Numbered from the stretch's first letter, positions 17,875 to 26,563 are shown. The stretch is 64,000 nt of DNA from Usitatibacter sp035624355 (GCA_035624355.1 DASPRQ010000024.1:1-64000); one strand, 5' to 3'. Numbers and translations are program-made. Notes: generated by a model not told the origin, from the sequence alone.

Positions 17875-18602
17875 CGGCGCATCCGCGCCTCGAAGGCCGC
17901 GAGCATCCCGCGCAGCAACTTCACCTCGGAGCGCTCCAGCCCGGCGCGCGCGACCAGGCGCCGCAAGCGCTCCACGAGCCGGCCCGGCCGCGCGGGATCG
18001 AGGTAGCCGCTCTCGACCATCGCCGACTCCCAGTGCGCGAGGAGCGCCCCGACGTCGTCCGCGGTCGCGGGCTCCCGGCGCGCCTCGGGCGGCGGCCCGA
18101 AGGAGGCGCTCGCGGCGGCGACCTCGTAGCAGGCCACCTGGACGGCGGCCGCGAGGTTGAGCGAGGGATAGCGCGCGTCGGCCGGAATCGTCACGAGCAT
18201 GCCGCAACGCCCCAGCTCCTCGTTGGTGAGGCCCGAGGTCTCGTTTCCGAACACGAGCGCGACGGGACCGTCGCCGGCCGCGGCGACGATGCGCGGCGCC
18301 GCCTCGCGCAGCGCGAGCAGCCGGTGCGACAGCTCGCGCCGGCGCGCGGTGAAGCCCGCGGCGAGCACCGTGCCCGCGATCGCCGCGTCGAGGTCGAGGG
18401 CCGCGCGCGAGCGCTCGAGCACGTCGGCGCCGCCGGCGGCGAGCGCCCGCGCCTGCGCGCCGGGCGCCCTGCGCGGCGCCACTACGCGCAGGTCGGCGAA
18501 CCCCATGGTCTTCATCGCGCGCGCCGCCGAGCCGACGTTGCCGGGATGGCTCGGCCGGGAGAGCACGATGCGGATGCGCCGGAGCGCCGCGTCCACGGGC
18601 AT
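17871..18602 (-). CDS. trmJ: tRNA (Cm32/Um32) 2'-O-methyltransferase TrmJ
   Basis: A SPOUT-class methyltransferase that modifies position 32 of tRNA anticodon loops. The 243-residue protein has IVLSRPSHPGNVGSAARA at the N-terminus and the knot motifs VFGNETSGLTNEE and YPSLNLAAAVQV. ATG at 18602 or 18611 is possible. It belongs to the conserved trmJ-cysE-iscR neighbourhood, here interrupted by the MFS gene. The stop overlaps the MFS stop by four bases. Confidence 0.93.
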   Translation of the reverse strand: MPVDAALRRIRIVLSRPSHPGNVGSAARAMKTMGFADLRVVAPRRAPGAQARALAAGGADVLERSRAALDLDAAIAGTVLAAGFTARRRELSHRLLALREAAPRIVAAAGDGPVALVFGNETSGLTNEELGRCGMLVTIPADARYPSLNLAAAVQVACYEVAAASASFGPPPEARREPATADDVGALLAHWESAMVESGYLDPARPGRLVERLRRLVARAGLERSEVKLLRGMLAAFEARMRR

Positions 18603-18667
18603 GGGCGCCATTCTGCCCGAGCGGGCGGGCCGCGGGCGCCGCGGGACGTGCCCGGCGGCGGACAAAG

Positions 18668-18701
18668 AAGAGCGGAGCGCCGCCCCCGGCGCCCCGCTCT
18701 T
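18668..18701. repeat. Large inverted repeat in the trmJ 5' region
   Basis: AAGAGCGG and CCGCTCTT are perfect 8-base arms enclosing GCGCC/GGCGC. It lies 66 bases upstream of trmJ in the divergent gap to the marR-type gene. The minus-strand flank (TTCTTTGTCC) is only weakly T-rich, so termination is uncertain; it could be a leader structure. Confidence 0.45.
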
Positions 18702-18782
18702 GCGCCCCACGATGAAACCACTTCACGGCACCGTTCGTGGACGGTGCTTCGGTCCGGTTATCCGGCGATACCGGCGCGAGTC

Positions 18783-18799
18783 ATATCGTATTACGATAT
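18783..18799. promoter_or_regulatory. Perfect 17-base palindrome, probable operator of the marR-type gene
   Basis: ATATCGTA-T-TACGATAT is a perfect palindrome in an AT-rich island (18779-18820) 60 bases before the marR-type ATG. MarR proteins normally bind such 16-20 base palindromes near their own promoter. It could also serve trmJ, which is divergent. Confidence 0.65.
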
Positions 18800-18858
18800 T
18801 TCGTCGCTGCATTTATAGATCGCAGGGCGACATCCTGTCAACGCCGGCGGAGGGGGGC

Positions 18859-19284
18859 ATGCCGCTTTCGAGGTCCGAGTACGAGATGCTCGCCGCGTTC
18901 CGGTACCGCCTGCGGCAGTTCCTCGCCTTCAGCGAGCGGGCCGCGGAGGCGGTCGGCGTCACGCAGCAGCAGTACCAGGTGCTGCTCGCCCTGCGCGCCC
19001 ATCGCGGCCCGGAGCTGCTCACCATCACCGACCTCGCCACGCAGATGCTCGTGAAGCACCATAGCGCGGTGGGCATGGTGAACCGCCTCGAGGAGCTGGG
19101 CATGCTCAAGCGCGAGCGCTCGCCGGGGGACCGGCGCAAGGTGGGCATCCGCCTCACGCCCGAGGGCGCGCGGGTCTTCGAGAAGCTCGCCTCCATGCAT
19201 CGAGCCGAGCTGCAGCGCATCGGCCCCGACATGGGGCAGTTCATGGAGTACTTCGCGCGCGCCGTGGGCGAACCCGTGCCGTAG
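18859..19284 (+). CDS. MarR family transcriptional regulator
   Basis: A 141-residue winged-helix regulator with a dimerisation helix (EYEMLAAFRYRLRQF), a recognition region (QQQYQVLLALRAH...TITDLATQML...SAVGMVNRLEELG) and the wing ERSPGDRRKVGIRLT. ATG at 18859 has GGAGGGGGG upstream. The ligand is unknown. A perfect palindrome upstream suggests autoregulation. No clear efflux or degradative gene is next to it, so the target is open. Confidence 0.85.
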   Translation: MPLSRSEYEMLAAFRYRLRQFLAFSERAAEAVGVTQQQYQVLLALRAHRGPELLTITDLATQMLVKHHSAVGMVNRLEELGMLKRERSPGDRRKVGIRLTPEGARVFEKLASMHRAELQRIGPDMGQFMEYFARAVGEPVP

Positions 19285-19376
19285 GGCGGGCCGCACCGGG
19301 GGTTCATAGTAGAATTCGCGTTCCCCATGCCGTGGCGCCGCCCCGCCGGGCGGCGCGGCATCCGCGCCCCGCTCCC

Positions 19377-20174
19377 ATGCATCCCATGCTCAACACGGCG
19401 GTGAAGGCCGCGCGCAAGGCGGGCGCCCTCATCAGCCGAGCCGCCTTCGACGTCGACAAGCTCACCGTGCGCAGCAAGCACCGCCACGACTACGTCTCGG
19501 AGGTCGACCACGCGGCCGAGGACGCCATCCTCGGCACGCTGCGCGAGGCCTATCCGGACCACGGCGTGCTCGCCGAGGAAAGCGGGGCCCGCCGCGCGAA
19601 GGCCGAGTACGTCTGGGTCGTCGATCCCCTCGACGGCACGACGAACTTCCTCCACGGCTTCCCGCAGTACTGCGTGTCGATCGCGCTGCTGCACCGGGGC
19701 GTGCCGCAGCAGGCGGTGGTCCTGGACCCGAACCGCAACGAGCTCTTCACCGCCACGCGCGGCGCCGGGGCGTTCCTGAACGACCGGCGCATCCGCGTGA
19801 GCCGCACCGACAAGGTCGAGCACGCGCTCGTCGGCACGGGCTTCCCGTTCAAGGAAGTGAGCCACCTCGACGAGTACCTGCGCATGTTCCGCAACATGAC
19901 GCTCGCCTGCTCCGGAGTCCGACGCCCCGGCTCGGCCGCGCTCGACCTCGCGTGGGTGGCGTGCGGGCGCCTGGATGGATTCTGGGAGATCGGGCTCTCG
20001 CCGTGGGACATGGCGGCCGGGGCGCTGCTCGTGCGCGAGGCCGGCGGCCTCGTGGGCGACTTCGAGGGCGAGGAGGGATTCCTCGACAGCGGCCGCATCG
20101 TCGCCTCGAACGGGAAGCTCTTCGGCGCGATCCTCAAGGTGCTGCACGCGAAGGCGCAGCCGGCCGGGGGTTGA
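19377..20174 (+). CDS. suhB: Inositol monophosphatase family protein SuhB
   Basis: A 265-residue Mg-dependent phosphatase. It has Glu in LAEESG, the metal motif DPLDGTTNFLHG and WDMAAGALLVREAGG. Bacterial SuhB also joins the rRNA antitermination complex. Family members in proteobacteria often sit near trmJ, cysE and isc, as here. ATG at 19377 gives the usual start MHPMLNTAVKAARKAG; upstream is a possible extended -10, TAGAAT. Confidence 0.94.
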   Translation: MHPMLNTAVKAARKAGALISRAAFDVDKLTVRSKHRHDYVSEVDHAAEDAILGTLREAYPDHGVLAEESGARRAKAEYVWVVDPLDGTTNFLHGFPQYCVSIALLHRGVPQQAVVLDPNRNELFTATRGAGAFLNDRRIRVSRTDKVEHALVGTGFPFKEVSHLDEYLRMFRNMTLACSGVRRPGSAALDLAWVACGRLDGFWEIGLSPWDMAAGALLVREAGGLVGDFEGEEGFLDSGRIVASNGKLFGAILKVLHAKAQPAGG

Positions 20175-20217
20175 CGCCCATCAAGGGGCCGCGGGGCCCG
20201 TCGCATAGGATGGGGAA

Positions 20218-20799
20218 ATGCCGCGCGTCCTCATCGTCTTCGCCTCGATCGACGGCCAGACGGCGCGGATCGCCGAGCGCATGGCGCTCACCCTGCGCGA
20301 GGCCGGCCTCGAAGCGCTCGTGCACGACGTCGATTCGCCCGAGCCGCCCGAGGTGGCGGGCCACGCTGCGGTGATCGTTGGCGGCGGCATCCGCTACGGT
20401 CGCCATTCCGCCGCCCTCGAGCAATGGGTCCGCTCGCACCTCGCGGAGCTCGCCCGGCGGCCCGGCGCGTTCTTCTCGGTGTGCCTCAGCGCGGGAGGGC
20501 CCGGGGCGCGCCCCGCCACGGCGGACGGATACCGCGCGGACTTCATGCGCCGGACCGGATGGTACCCGGCGACCCAGGCGAGCTTCGCCGGCGCCCTGCC
20601 CTATCGCCGCTACAACCCGTTCGTGCGCCTGATGATGCGCATCATCGTCGGCGTCGCGGGCGGCGACACCGACGCCTCGCGCGACTACGAGTACACCGAT
20701 TGGGACGCGGTCGAGATCTTCGCCGCGGCCTTCGCCGCGCGGGTTCGGGGCGTGCCTCTCCCCAGGCCCGCGGTCGAGCGCGTCCTCGAAGCCCGCTGA
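20218..20799 (+). CDS. hemG: Protoporphyrinogen IX dehydrogenase, flavodoxin type (HemG)
   Basis: A 193-residue protein that oxidises protoporphyrinogen IX, the penultimate step of heme b synthesis, passing electrons to quinone. It has the FMN loop VFASIDGQTARIAERMA, GGGIRYGRHS, AFFSVCLSAGG and the C-terminal GGDTDASRDYEYTDWDAVE, which match HemG closely. It follows suhB by 43 bases. Heme supply fits the several cytochromes and CtaA in this window. Confidence 0.9.
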   Translation: MPRVLIVFASIDGQTARIAERMALTLREAGLEALVHDVDSPEPPEVAGHAAVIVGGGIRYGRHSAALEQWVRSHLAELARRPGAFFSVCLSAGGPGARPATADGYRADFMRRTGWYPATQASFAGALPYRRYNPFVRLMMRIIVGVAGGDTDASRDYEYTDWDAVEIFAAAFAARVRGVPLPRPAVERVLEAR

Positions 20800-20883
20800 T
20801 CAATTAAGGCGCTCCGCGCTTGCCACGCGCCGCCGCGTGCCGGAACATGGCGGCTGGAGCCGCTCGAGGCGCCCGCGAACGAG

Positions 20884-23502
20884 ATGGACAGGCCGAACTT
20901 CGCACCCCCGGACCCCGACGACGAGAGCCGAGCTCCGTCGGCCGACCTCCCGGGCACCTCGCGACTGATGCAGCAGTACCTGGCGCTGAAGAGCCGGCAC
21001 CCGGACATGCTGCTCTTCTACCGCATGGGAGATTTCTACGAGCTCTTCTACGGCGATGCCGAGCGCGCCGCGAAGCTGCTCGACATCACGCTCACCACGC
21101 GCGGGCAGTCGGCGGGGCGCCCGATCCGCATGGCGGGCGTCCCCTACCACGCCCTCGAGCAGTACCTCGCGAAGCTCGTGAAGCTGGGCGAGTCGGTCGC
21201 CATCTGCGAGCAGGTGGGCGACCCCGCCACGTCGAAGGGCCCCGTCGAGCGCCGCGTCACGCGCATCGTGACGCCCGGCACGCTCACCGACTCGGCGCTG
21301 CTGCCGGCCACGCGCGAGAGCCTGCTCGCGGCGGTGAACGTCGCGGGAGGCGGCGCGGGGCTCGCGTGGATCGCGCTCGCGAGCGGGAGCCTGCGCATCT
21401 GCGAGGTCGAGCTCGCGCGCCTCGACGCGGAGATCGAGCGCCTGCAGCCCGCGGAGGTCCTCGTGGCCGGGGAGACGGCGCTCGCGCCCCGCGCCGGCAT
21501 GGCCGTGAAACGCGTGGAGCCGTGGCAATTCGACCCGCAGACGGCGCGGCGCGACCTCGCGCGCCAGTTCGGCACCGCCGACCTCGCCGGATACGGCTGC
21601 GAGGACATGGACCTCGCCGTCGGCGCGGCAGGCGCGCTGCTCGCCTACTGCCGGCACACGCAGCAATCCGCCCTGCCGCACGTGACCGGGCTCAAGGTCG
21701 AGCGCGAGAGCGAGCTCGTGACGATGGACGCGCCCACGCGGCGCAACCTCGAGATCACCGAGACGCTCGCCGGCGCCGAGTCGCCCACCCTCTTCTCCCT
21801 CCTCGACCGCACGGCGACCTCCATGGGAAGCCGGCGGCTGCGGCACTGGCTGCACCATCCGCTGCGCGACGTCGCGGCCGTGCGCCGGAGGCTCGCCGCC
21901 GTCGGCGCGCTCGCCGATCGCGATTCGCCGCTGCGCCATCCGCGCATCCACGAGCTCCTCGGTGCCTGGTCCGACGTCGAGCGCATCGCCGCGCGCGTGG
22001 CGCTCGGCACCGCCCGGCCCCGGGACCTCGCGGGGCTGCGCGACACGCTCGCCACGCTTCCCGCGCTGCACGAGGCGCTCGCGCTCGCGCCCGGGGCCGG
22101 CCTCGAGGAGCACGCCGCGGCGCTCGCGCCCGCCCCGGAGGCGCACGGGCTGCTGCGCCGCGCGCTGAAGGAAGAGCCCGCCGCGCTCGTGCGCGACGGC
22201 GGCGTGATCGCCGACGGCTTCGACGGCGAGCTCGACGAGCTGCGCGCGATCGGCAGCGACTGCGGCGCGTTCCTGCTCGACATGGAGCGGCGCGAGCGCG
22301 AACGCACCGGCATTGCGAACCTGCGCGTCGAGTACAACCGCGTCCACGGCTTCTACATCGAGGTGACCCAGGGCCAGCTCGACAAGGTGCCGGTCGAGTA
22401 CAAGCGCCGCCAGACGATGAAGAACGCCGAGCGCTTCATCACGCCGGAGCTCAAGGCCTTCGAGGACAAGGCGCTCGCGGCGGGGGAGCGCTCGCTCGCG
22501 CGGGAGAAGGCGCTCTACGAGGCGCTGCTGCGGGAGCTCAACGCGCACCTCGCCCTGGTGCAGCGCATCGCCGCGGCCGCCGCCGAGCTCGACGCGCTCG
22601 CCTCGCTCGCCGCGTCCGCCGAGGCGCTGGGGCTCGCGTGCCCCGAGTTCACCGACGAGGAGCGCATCGACATCGCCGAGGGCCGGCACCTGGTGGTGGA
22701 AAGCCAGGTCGAGCGCTTCATCCCCAACGACGCGAGCCTCGCCCGCTCGCGCCAGCTGCTGCTCATCACCGGCCCCAACATGGGCGGCAAGTCCACGTAC
22801 ATGCGGCAGGTCGCGCAGATCGCGCTGCTCGCCCACTGCGGCAGCTTCGTGCCGGCGAGGTCGGCGGTGCTGGGGCCGATCGACCGCATCTTCACCCGCA
22901 TCGGCGCCTCCGACGACCTCGCGGGAGGCCGCTCGACGTTCATGGTGGAGATGACGGAGGCCGCCGCCATCCTCAACAGCGCCACGCCGCGGAGCCTGGT
23001 GCTCGTCGACGAGATCGGGCGCGGGACCTCGACCTTCGACGGCCTCGCCCTCGCCTGGGCGATCGCGCGCCATCTCGCCGAAACGGTGCGCTGCTACACG
23101 CTCTTCGCGACGCACTACTTCGAGCTCACGCAGCTCGCGGGAGCGCTCGCCAACGTCGCCAACGTGCACCTCGACGCGGTCGAGCACAAGGATCGCATCG
23201 TCTTCCTGCACCGCCTCGAGGCGGGCCCCGCCGACCGCTCGTACGGCATCCACGTGGCCCACCTGGCGGGAATCCCGAAGGACGTCGTGCGCGCGGCGCG
23301 AAAGCACCTCGCGGAGCTCGAGCGCCAGCTGCGTCCCGCCTCCGCCCAGCCGGACCTCTTCGCCGCGCCCGCGCCGACCGAGGCGCCGCCGCGCCACGCG
23401 GCCCTCGACGCGCTCGACGACCTCGATCCCGATGCGCTCAGCCCGAAGCAGGCCCTCGAGGCGCTCTACCGGCTGAAGAAGCTCACGCCCGCGCAGGAGT
23501 GA
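20884..23502 (+). CDS. mutS: DNA mismatch repair protein MutS
   Basis: An 872-residue mismatch-binding ATPase. The N-terminal domain has FYRMGDFYELFYGDAE; the mismatch-reading Phe/Glu of MutS lie in this segment. The ATPase domain has Walker A GPNMGGKSTYMRQ, Walker B LVLVDEIGRGTSTFDG and FATHYFELT. The C-terminal dimerisation end (LSPKQALEALYRLKKL) is present, so the gene is full length. It converges with slyD 15 bases downstream. Confidence 0.98.
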   Translation: MDRPNFAPPDPDDESRAPSADLPGTSRLMQQYLALKSRHPDMLLFYRMGDFYELFYGDAERAAKLLDITLTTRGQSAGRPIRMAGVPYHALEQYLAKLVKLGESVAICEQVGDPATSKGPVERRVTRIVTPGTLTDSALLPATRESLLAAVNVAGGGAGLAWIALASGSLRICEVELARLDAEIERLQPAEVLVAGETALAPRAGMAVKRVEPWQFDPQTARRDLARQFGTADLAGYGCEDMDLAVGAAGALLAYCRHTQQSALPHVTGLKVERESELVTMDAPTRRNLEITETLAGAESPTLFSLLDRTATSMGSRRLRHWLHHPLRDVAAVRRRLAAVGALADRDSPLRHPRIHELLGAWSDVERIAARVALGTARPRDLAGLRDTLATLPALHEALALAPGAGLEEHAAALAPAPEAHGLLRRALKEEPAALVRDGGVIADGFDGELDELRAIGSDCGAFLLDMERRERERTGIANLRVEYNRVHGFYIEVTQGQLDKVPVEYKRRQTMKNAERFITPELKAFEDKALAAGERSLAREKALYEALLRELNAHLALVQRIAAAAAELDALASLAASAEALGLACPEFTDEERIDIAEGRHLVVESQVERFIPNDASLARSRQLLLITGPNMGGKSTYMRQVAQIALLAHCGSFVPARSAVLGPIDRIFTRIGASDDLAGGRSTFMVEMTEAAAILNSATPRSLVLVDEIGRGTSTFDGLALAWAIARHLAETVRCYTLFATHYFELTQLAGALANVANVHLDAVEHKDRIVFLHRLEAGPADRSYGIHVAHLAGIPKDVVRAARKHLAELERQLRPASAQPDLFAAPAPTEAPPRHAALDALDDLDPDALSPKQALEALYRLKKLTPAQE

Positions 23503-23517
23503 CCGCCCCCGCGGGCC

Positions 23518-24000
23518 TCAGTGCGTCTCGACGCCCAGGTCCCCGTGCACGTGCCCGTGCGCGAGCTCGTCCTCGGTCGCGCGCCGCACGCCGGTCACCG
23601 CGCACTTGAACCACAGCCGCTCGCCCGCGAGCGGATGGTTGCCGTCGACGACGACCGCATCGGGCGTGATGTCCGTCACGGTGTAGATGAGCGCCTCGTC
23701 CTCGCGCTCCCCGGGCACGCCCTCGAAGCGCATGCCGACCTCGAGCCGCTCGGGAAAGCGGCTGCGCGGCTCGACGCGCAGCAGCTCCGCGTCGTACTCG
23801 CCGAAGGCGTCGTCGGGCTCGAGGGTGAGGCTCATCTCGTGGCCGACCTCCTTGCCCTGAAGCTCGCGCTCGACCTTCGGGAAGATGTCGCCGTAGCCGT
23901 GCAGGTAGGCGAGGCGGGCGTCCTCCTCCTCGAGCGGCTGCCCCGCGGCGTCGCGCAGCTCGTAGGCGAGCGTCACGACCGTGCCGCGCTCAATTCGCAT
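23518..24000 (-). CDS. slyD: FKBP-type peptidyl-prolyl isomerase SlyD
   Basis: A 160-residue SlyD: FKBP halves flank an IF (chaperone) domain. It begins with TVVTLAYELRDAAGQPLEEE, has LAYLHGYGDIFPKVERELQG and FGEYDAELL, and ends in a short His-containing tail (HGHVHGDLGVETH) that may bind a metal ion, though it is much shorter than the E. coli His/Cys tail. Its start overlaps the stop of the upstream peroxiredoxin by 11 bases. Confidence 0.93.
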   Translation of the reverse strand: MRIERGTVVTLAYELRDAAGQPLEEEDARLAYLHGYGDIFPKVERELQGKEVGHEMSLTLEPDDAFGEYDAELLRVEPRSRFPERLEVGMRFEGVPGEREDEALIYTVTDITPDAVVVDGNHPLAGERLWFKCAVTGVRRATEDELAHGHVHGDLGVETH

Positions 24001-24475
24001 GGGCGGCGTCGCGCAGCGCCCGGCAGATCTTGAGCACCTCGTCGACGTGCGCCTTGGGACTCACGTCGCGCAGGATATGGCGCACCACGCCCTTCTTGTC
24101 GATCACGAAAGTGGAGCGCATGAGGCTCGCGCGCGAGCGGCCGTCGACCACCTTCTCGTCGATCACCTCGTAGAGCCTGCACACTTCCGCCTCGGTGTCG
24201 GCGAGCAGGTTCACGGTGAGCCCGTGCTGGTCGCGGAACGCCTGGTGCGAGAGCACGTCGTCGCGCGAGACGCCGAACACGACGGTGTCGAGCTTCTTGA
24301 ACTCGTCCTCGCGGTCGCTGAACCCGATCGCCTGGATCGTGCACGCCGGCGTGCCGTCCTTCGGGTAGAAATACAGGACGACGTTCTTCTTGCCCCGGTA
24401 GGCTGCGAGATCCATCATCTCGAGGTTCGCATCCGGAAGCACGAATGACGGTGCTGGTTCGCCTACGTGTAGCAT
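23990..24475 (-). CDS. Peroxiredoxin, BCP/PrxQ type with one visible active-site Cys
   Basis: A 161-residue thiol peroxidase. ATG at 24475 gives MLHVGEPAPSFVLPDANLE, the family start. The active-site segment is DGTPACTIQAIGFSD: the peroxidatic Cys is present, but the Cys five residues later that acts as resolver in many BCP proteins is Ile here. The other Cys residues are in AEVCRLYEV and LKICRALRD near the C-terminus. It may work as a 1-Cys enzyme or use another partner. Divergent from roxA with only 47 bases between. Confidence 0.9.
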   Translation of the reverse strand: MLHVGEPAPSFVLPDANLEMMDLAAYRGKKNVVLYFYPKDGTPACTIQAIGFSDREDEFKKLDTVVFGVSRDDVLSHQAFRDQHGLTVNLLADTEAEVCRLYEVIDEKVVDGRSRASLMRSTFVIDKKGVVRHILRDVSPKAHVDEVLKICRALRDAAHAN

Positions 24476-24522
24476 GGCACCCGCGGTCGCTCGAAAATCC
24501 GAATCGATTCTAGCCGATTTTG

Positions 24523-25653
24523 ATGCCACGCAAGCGCTCCAGCCCTCTCGACGCGGCCCGCTTCATGCGCCGTCACTGGCAGCGCGAGCCGCTGCTCGTT
24601 CGTGGTGCATTCCCGGGCTTCGCCGACCCGCTCGCGCCGCGGGAGGTGCTCGCGCTCGCGGCCTCGGGCGAGTCGCAGTCGCGCCTCGTGCGCCGCGTGC
24701 GCGGGTCGTGGCGCGTGGAGCACGGGCCGCTCGCCGCCTCGCGCCTCGCGCGCCTGCCGCGGCGCGACTGGACCGTGCTCGTGCAGGACACGAACCACTT
24801 CTCGCGGGCGGCCGACGCGCTCCTCGCGCGCTTCGACTTCGTCCCGCACGCGCGCATCGACGACGTGATGGTGAGCTACGCGGTGCCCGGCGGCGGCGTC
24901 GGCCCCCACGTCGATTCCTACGACGTGTTCCTCGTGCAGGGACGCGGCCGGCGACGCTGGCACATCTCGCGCCAGGAGGACCTCGAATTCGTCCCCGGGC
25001 TCGACCTGAAGATCCTGCGGCGCTTCGCGCCCGAGCGCGAATGGGTGCTCGAGGCGGGCGACATGCTGTACCTGCCGCCGGGAATCGCCCACGACGGGAT
25101 CGCCGAGACCGAGTGCCTTACGTGGTCCGTCGGATTCCGCGCGCCCTCCGACCGCGAGCTCGTCGCCGGCTTCCTCGATTTCCTCCACGAGCGCCTCGAG
25201 CCGCCGGGACGCTACGGCGACGCGGGCGCGGTCCCCGCGCTCCATCCGGGCGAGGTGCCGCCCAAGCTCGCGGCGCACGCCGAGCGCGCGCTGCGCGCGA
25301 TCCGCTGGACCCGCGCCGACGTGCTCGAGTTCACCGGGCGCTTCCTGAGCGAGCCCAAGTCGCACGTGTACTTCCGCCCGCCCGCGCGCCCGCTCGCCGC
25401 GGGGCGCTTCGCCGCGCGCGCCGCGCGCCTCGGCCTCGGGCTCGATCCTCGCGCGCGCCTGCTGTTTTCTGGCACGATGTTCTTCCTGAACGGCGAGCGC
25501 GTCCCGGTCCCGGCCGGCGCGCGCGCGCTCGTCCGGCGCCTCGCGGACGCGCGCTCGCTCGCCGCGCCGATCGACGCGGGTGCGCCGTTCTGGGAACTGG
25601 TGCACGCCTGGTACCTCGAGGGCCTCGTGGCGTGCGAAGGGGAGGGGAAATGA
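24523..25653 (+). CDS. Ribosomal protein L16 3-hydroxylase (RoxA/YcfD-type cupin)
   Basis: A Fe(II)/2-oxoglutarate JmjC-type oxygenase that hydroxylates an arginine of ribosomal protein L16. The 376-residue protein has the metal triad as HVDSYD (His and Asp) and the later His in PPGIAHDG, plus YAVPGGGVGPH and VLEAGDMLYLPPG. The C-terminal winged-helix-like part (FLNGERVPV) is present. The ATG at 24523 is preceded directly by an in-frame TTG. The stop overlaps the next ATG. Confidence 0.9.
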   Translation: MPRKRSSPLDAARFMRRHWQREPLLVRGAFPGFADPLAPREVLALAASGESQSRLVRRVRGSWRVEHGPLAASRLARLPRRDWTVLVQDTNHFSRAADALLARFDFVPHARIDDVMVSYAVPGGGVGPHVDSYDVFLVQGRGRRRWHISRQEDLEFVPGLDLKILRRFAPEREWVLEAGDMLYLPPGIAHDGIAETECLTWSVGFRAPSDRELVAGFLDFLHERLEPPGRYGDAGAVPALHPGEVPPKLAAHAERALRAIRWTRADVLEFTGRFLSEPKSHVYFRPPARPLAAGRFAARAARLGLGLDPRARLLFSGTMFFLNGERVPVPAGARALVRRLADARSLAAPIDAGAPFWELVHAWYLEGLVACEGEGK

Positions 25654-26153
25654 GCGACACGCACGCGGCGCCGAAGCCCAGCTACCGCCCGATCCTCGGT
25701 GTGGCCGATTCGCTCGCCGCGATCGACGAGGTCATCGCGGCCGCGCAGCGCACGATCCGCATCTTCGACGTGGCGCTCGTCAACCGCGGCTTCAACGCCC
25801 CGGCGCGGACGGAGAAGCTGCGCGAGTTCCTCGTCGCGGGACGCGCGCACCGCGTGCTCATCGCGCTGCACGAGACGCAGTTCCTCGAGCGCGAATGCCC
25901 CCGGCTGCTCACGCTCTTGCGCCAGTTCCCCATGTCGATCGAGATCCACCGCACGCTCGGCGAGGCGCGCAACGCCAACGACCCGTTCGTGCTCGCCGAC
26001 GACCATAGCCTCTGGCACCAGCTGCACCACGAGCAGCCGCGCGCGATTGTTGCGCTGCACTCGCCCCCCGACGCCCTGCCCATCGCCCAGCGCTTCGAGG
26101 AGATCTGGGACCTCTCGGAGCCCTCGGTCTCCGCGACCACGCTCGGCCTTTGA
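25650..26153 (+). CDS. Uncharacterised protein with phospholipase-D-like fold (DUF7931-type)
   Basis: A 167-residue cytosolic protein coupled to roxA by ATGA overlap. It starts with an Ala/Pro tail, then VADSLAAIDEVIAAAQRTIRIFDVAL, which resembles the beginning of PLD-like proteins, and ends NDPFVLADDHSLWHQLHHEQPRA. A complete HKD motif is not seen, so catalysis is unlikely. The family assignment is from memory of similar proteins next to roxA and is tentative. Function unknown. Confidence 0.7.
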   Translation: MSDTHAAPKPSYRPILGVADSLAAIDEVIAAAQRTIRIFDVALVNRGFNAPARTEKLREFLVAGRAHRVLIALHETQFLERECPRLLTLLRQFPMSIEIHRTLGEARNANDPFVLADDHSLWHQLHHEQPRAIVALHSPPDALPIAQRFEEIWDLSEPSVSATTLGL

Positions 26154-26179
26154 GCCCGGCCGGCGAATTCCGCTAGAAT
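26150..26179 (+). promoter_or_regulatory. Sigma-70-like promoter of the lipoprotein gene
   Basis: TTGAGC and TAGAAT with an 18-base spacer. The predicted start near 26186 would give a leader of about 100 bases before the ATG at 26289. Part of the -35 lies on the stop codon of the previous gene. Confidence 0.55.
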
Positions 26180-26182
26180 GAT

Positions 26183-26249
26183 GGGCTGGCGAGTCCGGGC
26201 CCGGCGGTTTGTTGCATTGCAGCAAGCGGGATTTCCGAGCCGCCAGCCC
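26183..26249 (+). promoter_or_regulatory. Structured 5' leader (nested hairpin)
   Basis: Outer arms GGGCTGGC (26183-26190) and GCCAGCCC (26242-26249) pair perfectly. Inside, TTGTTGC and GCAGCAA form a 7-bp RNA stem (one G-U pair) with the loop ATT. The ribosome-binding site AAGGA (26275-26279) lies downstream and unpaired. No known riboswitch is recognised. Confidence 0.45.
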
Positions 26250-26288
26250 GTCCGCCCAAGACCAACATATTCTTAAGGAATGACCACG

Positions 26289-26540
26289 ATGAAACAGTTC
26301 CTGCTCGCTGCGATCCTGGCCGCCGGCCTCGTCGCCTGCAGCAAAGAGCCCGCCCCTGCCCCCGCCCCCGCGCCCGCGCCGGCCCCGAAGGTCGAGGCGC
26401 CTCAGCAACCCGCCGAGGCCGCGAAGCCCGCCGAAGCCCCTGCGGCGACCCCCGCTCCCGCGGCGGCGCCCGCGGAGGCTGCGAAGCCCGCCGAGGCCGC
26501 CAAGCCCGCGGAACAGAAGAAGGAAGAAACCAAGAAGTAA
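26289..26540 (+). CDS. Small Pro/Ala/Lys-rich lipoprotein
   Basis: An 83-residue lipoprotein: signal peptide MKQFLLAAILAAGLVAC with lipobox LVAC, then SKEPAPAPAP and AKPAE-type repeats rich in Pro, Ala, Lys and Glu, ending EQKKEETKK. The start at 26289 is chosen because AAGGA lies nine bases upstream, whereas the ATG at 26280 abuts it. The repeats suggest an extended spacer or peptidoglycan-reaching tail. A leader hairpin and a terminator mark it as a single-gene unit. Confidence 0.8.
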   Translation: MKQFLLAAILAAGLVACSKEPAPAPAPAPAPAPKVEAPQQPAEAAKPAEAPAATPAPAAAPAEAAKPAEAAKPAEQKKEETKK

Positions 26541-26563
26541 GGCAGTCGACGACTTGCGAACCA

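Noticed and set aside
18668..18701. Hairpin called as an intrinsic terminator
   Set aside because: Flanks lack a proper T-run on both strands, and no gene ends there. Kept only as an inverted repeat.
26341..26530. Repetitive CCCGCCCC and AAGCCCGCC stretches, possible repeat array
   Set aside because: They encode the Pro/Ala and AKPAE repeats of the lipoprotein; there are no spacers, so this is not a CRISPR.
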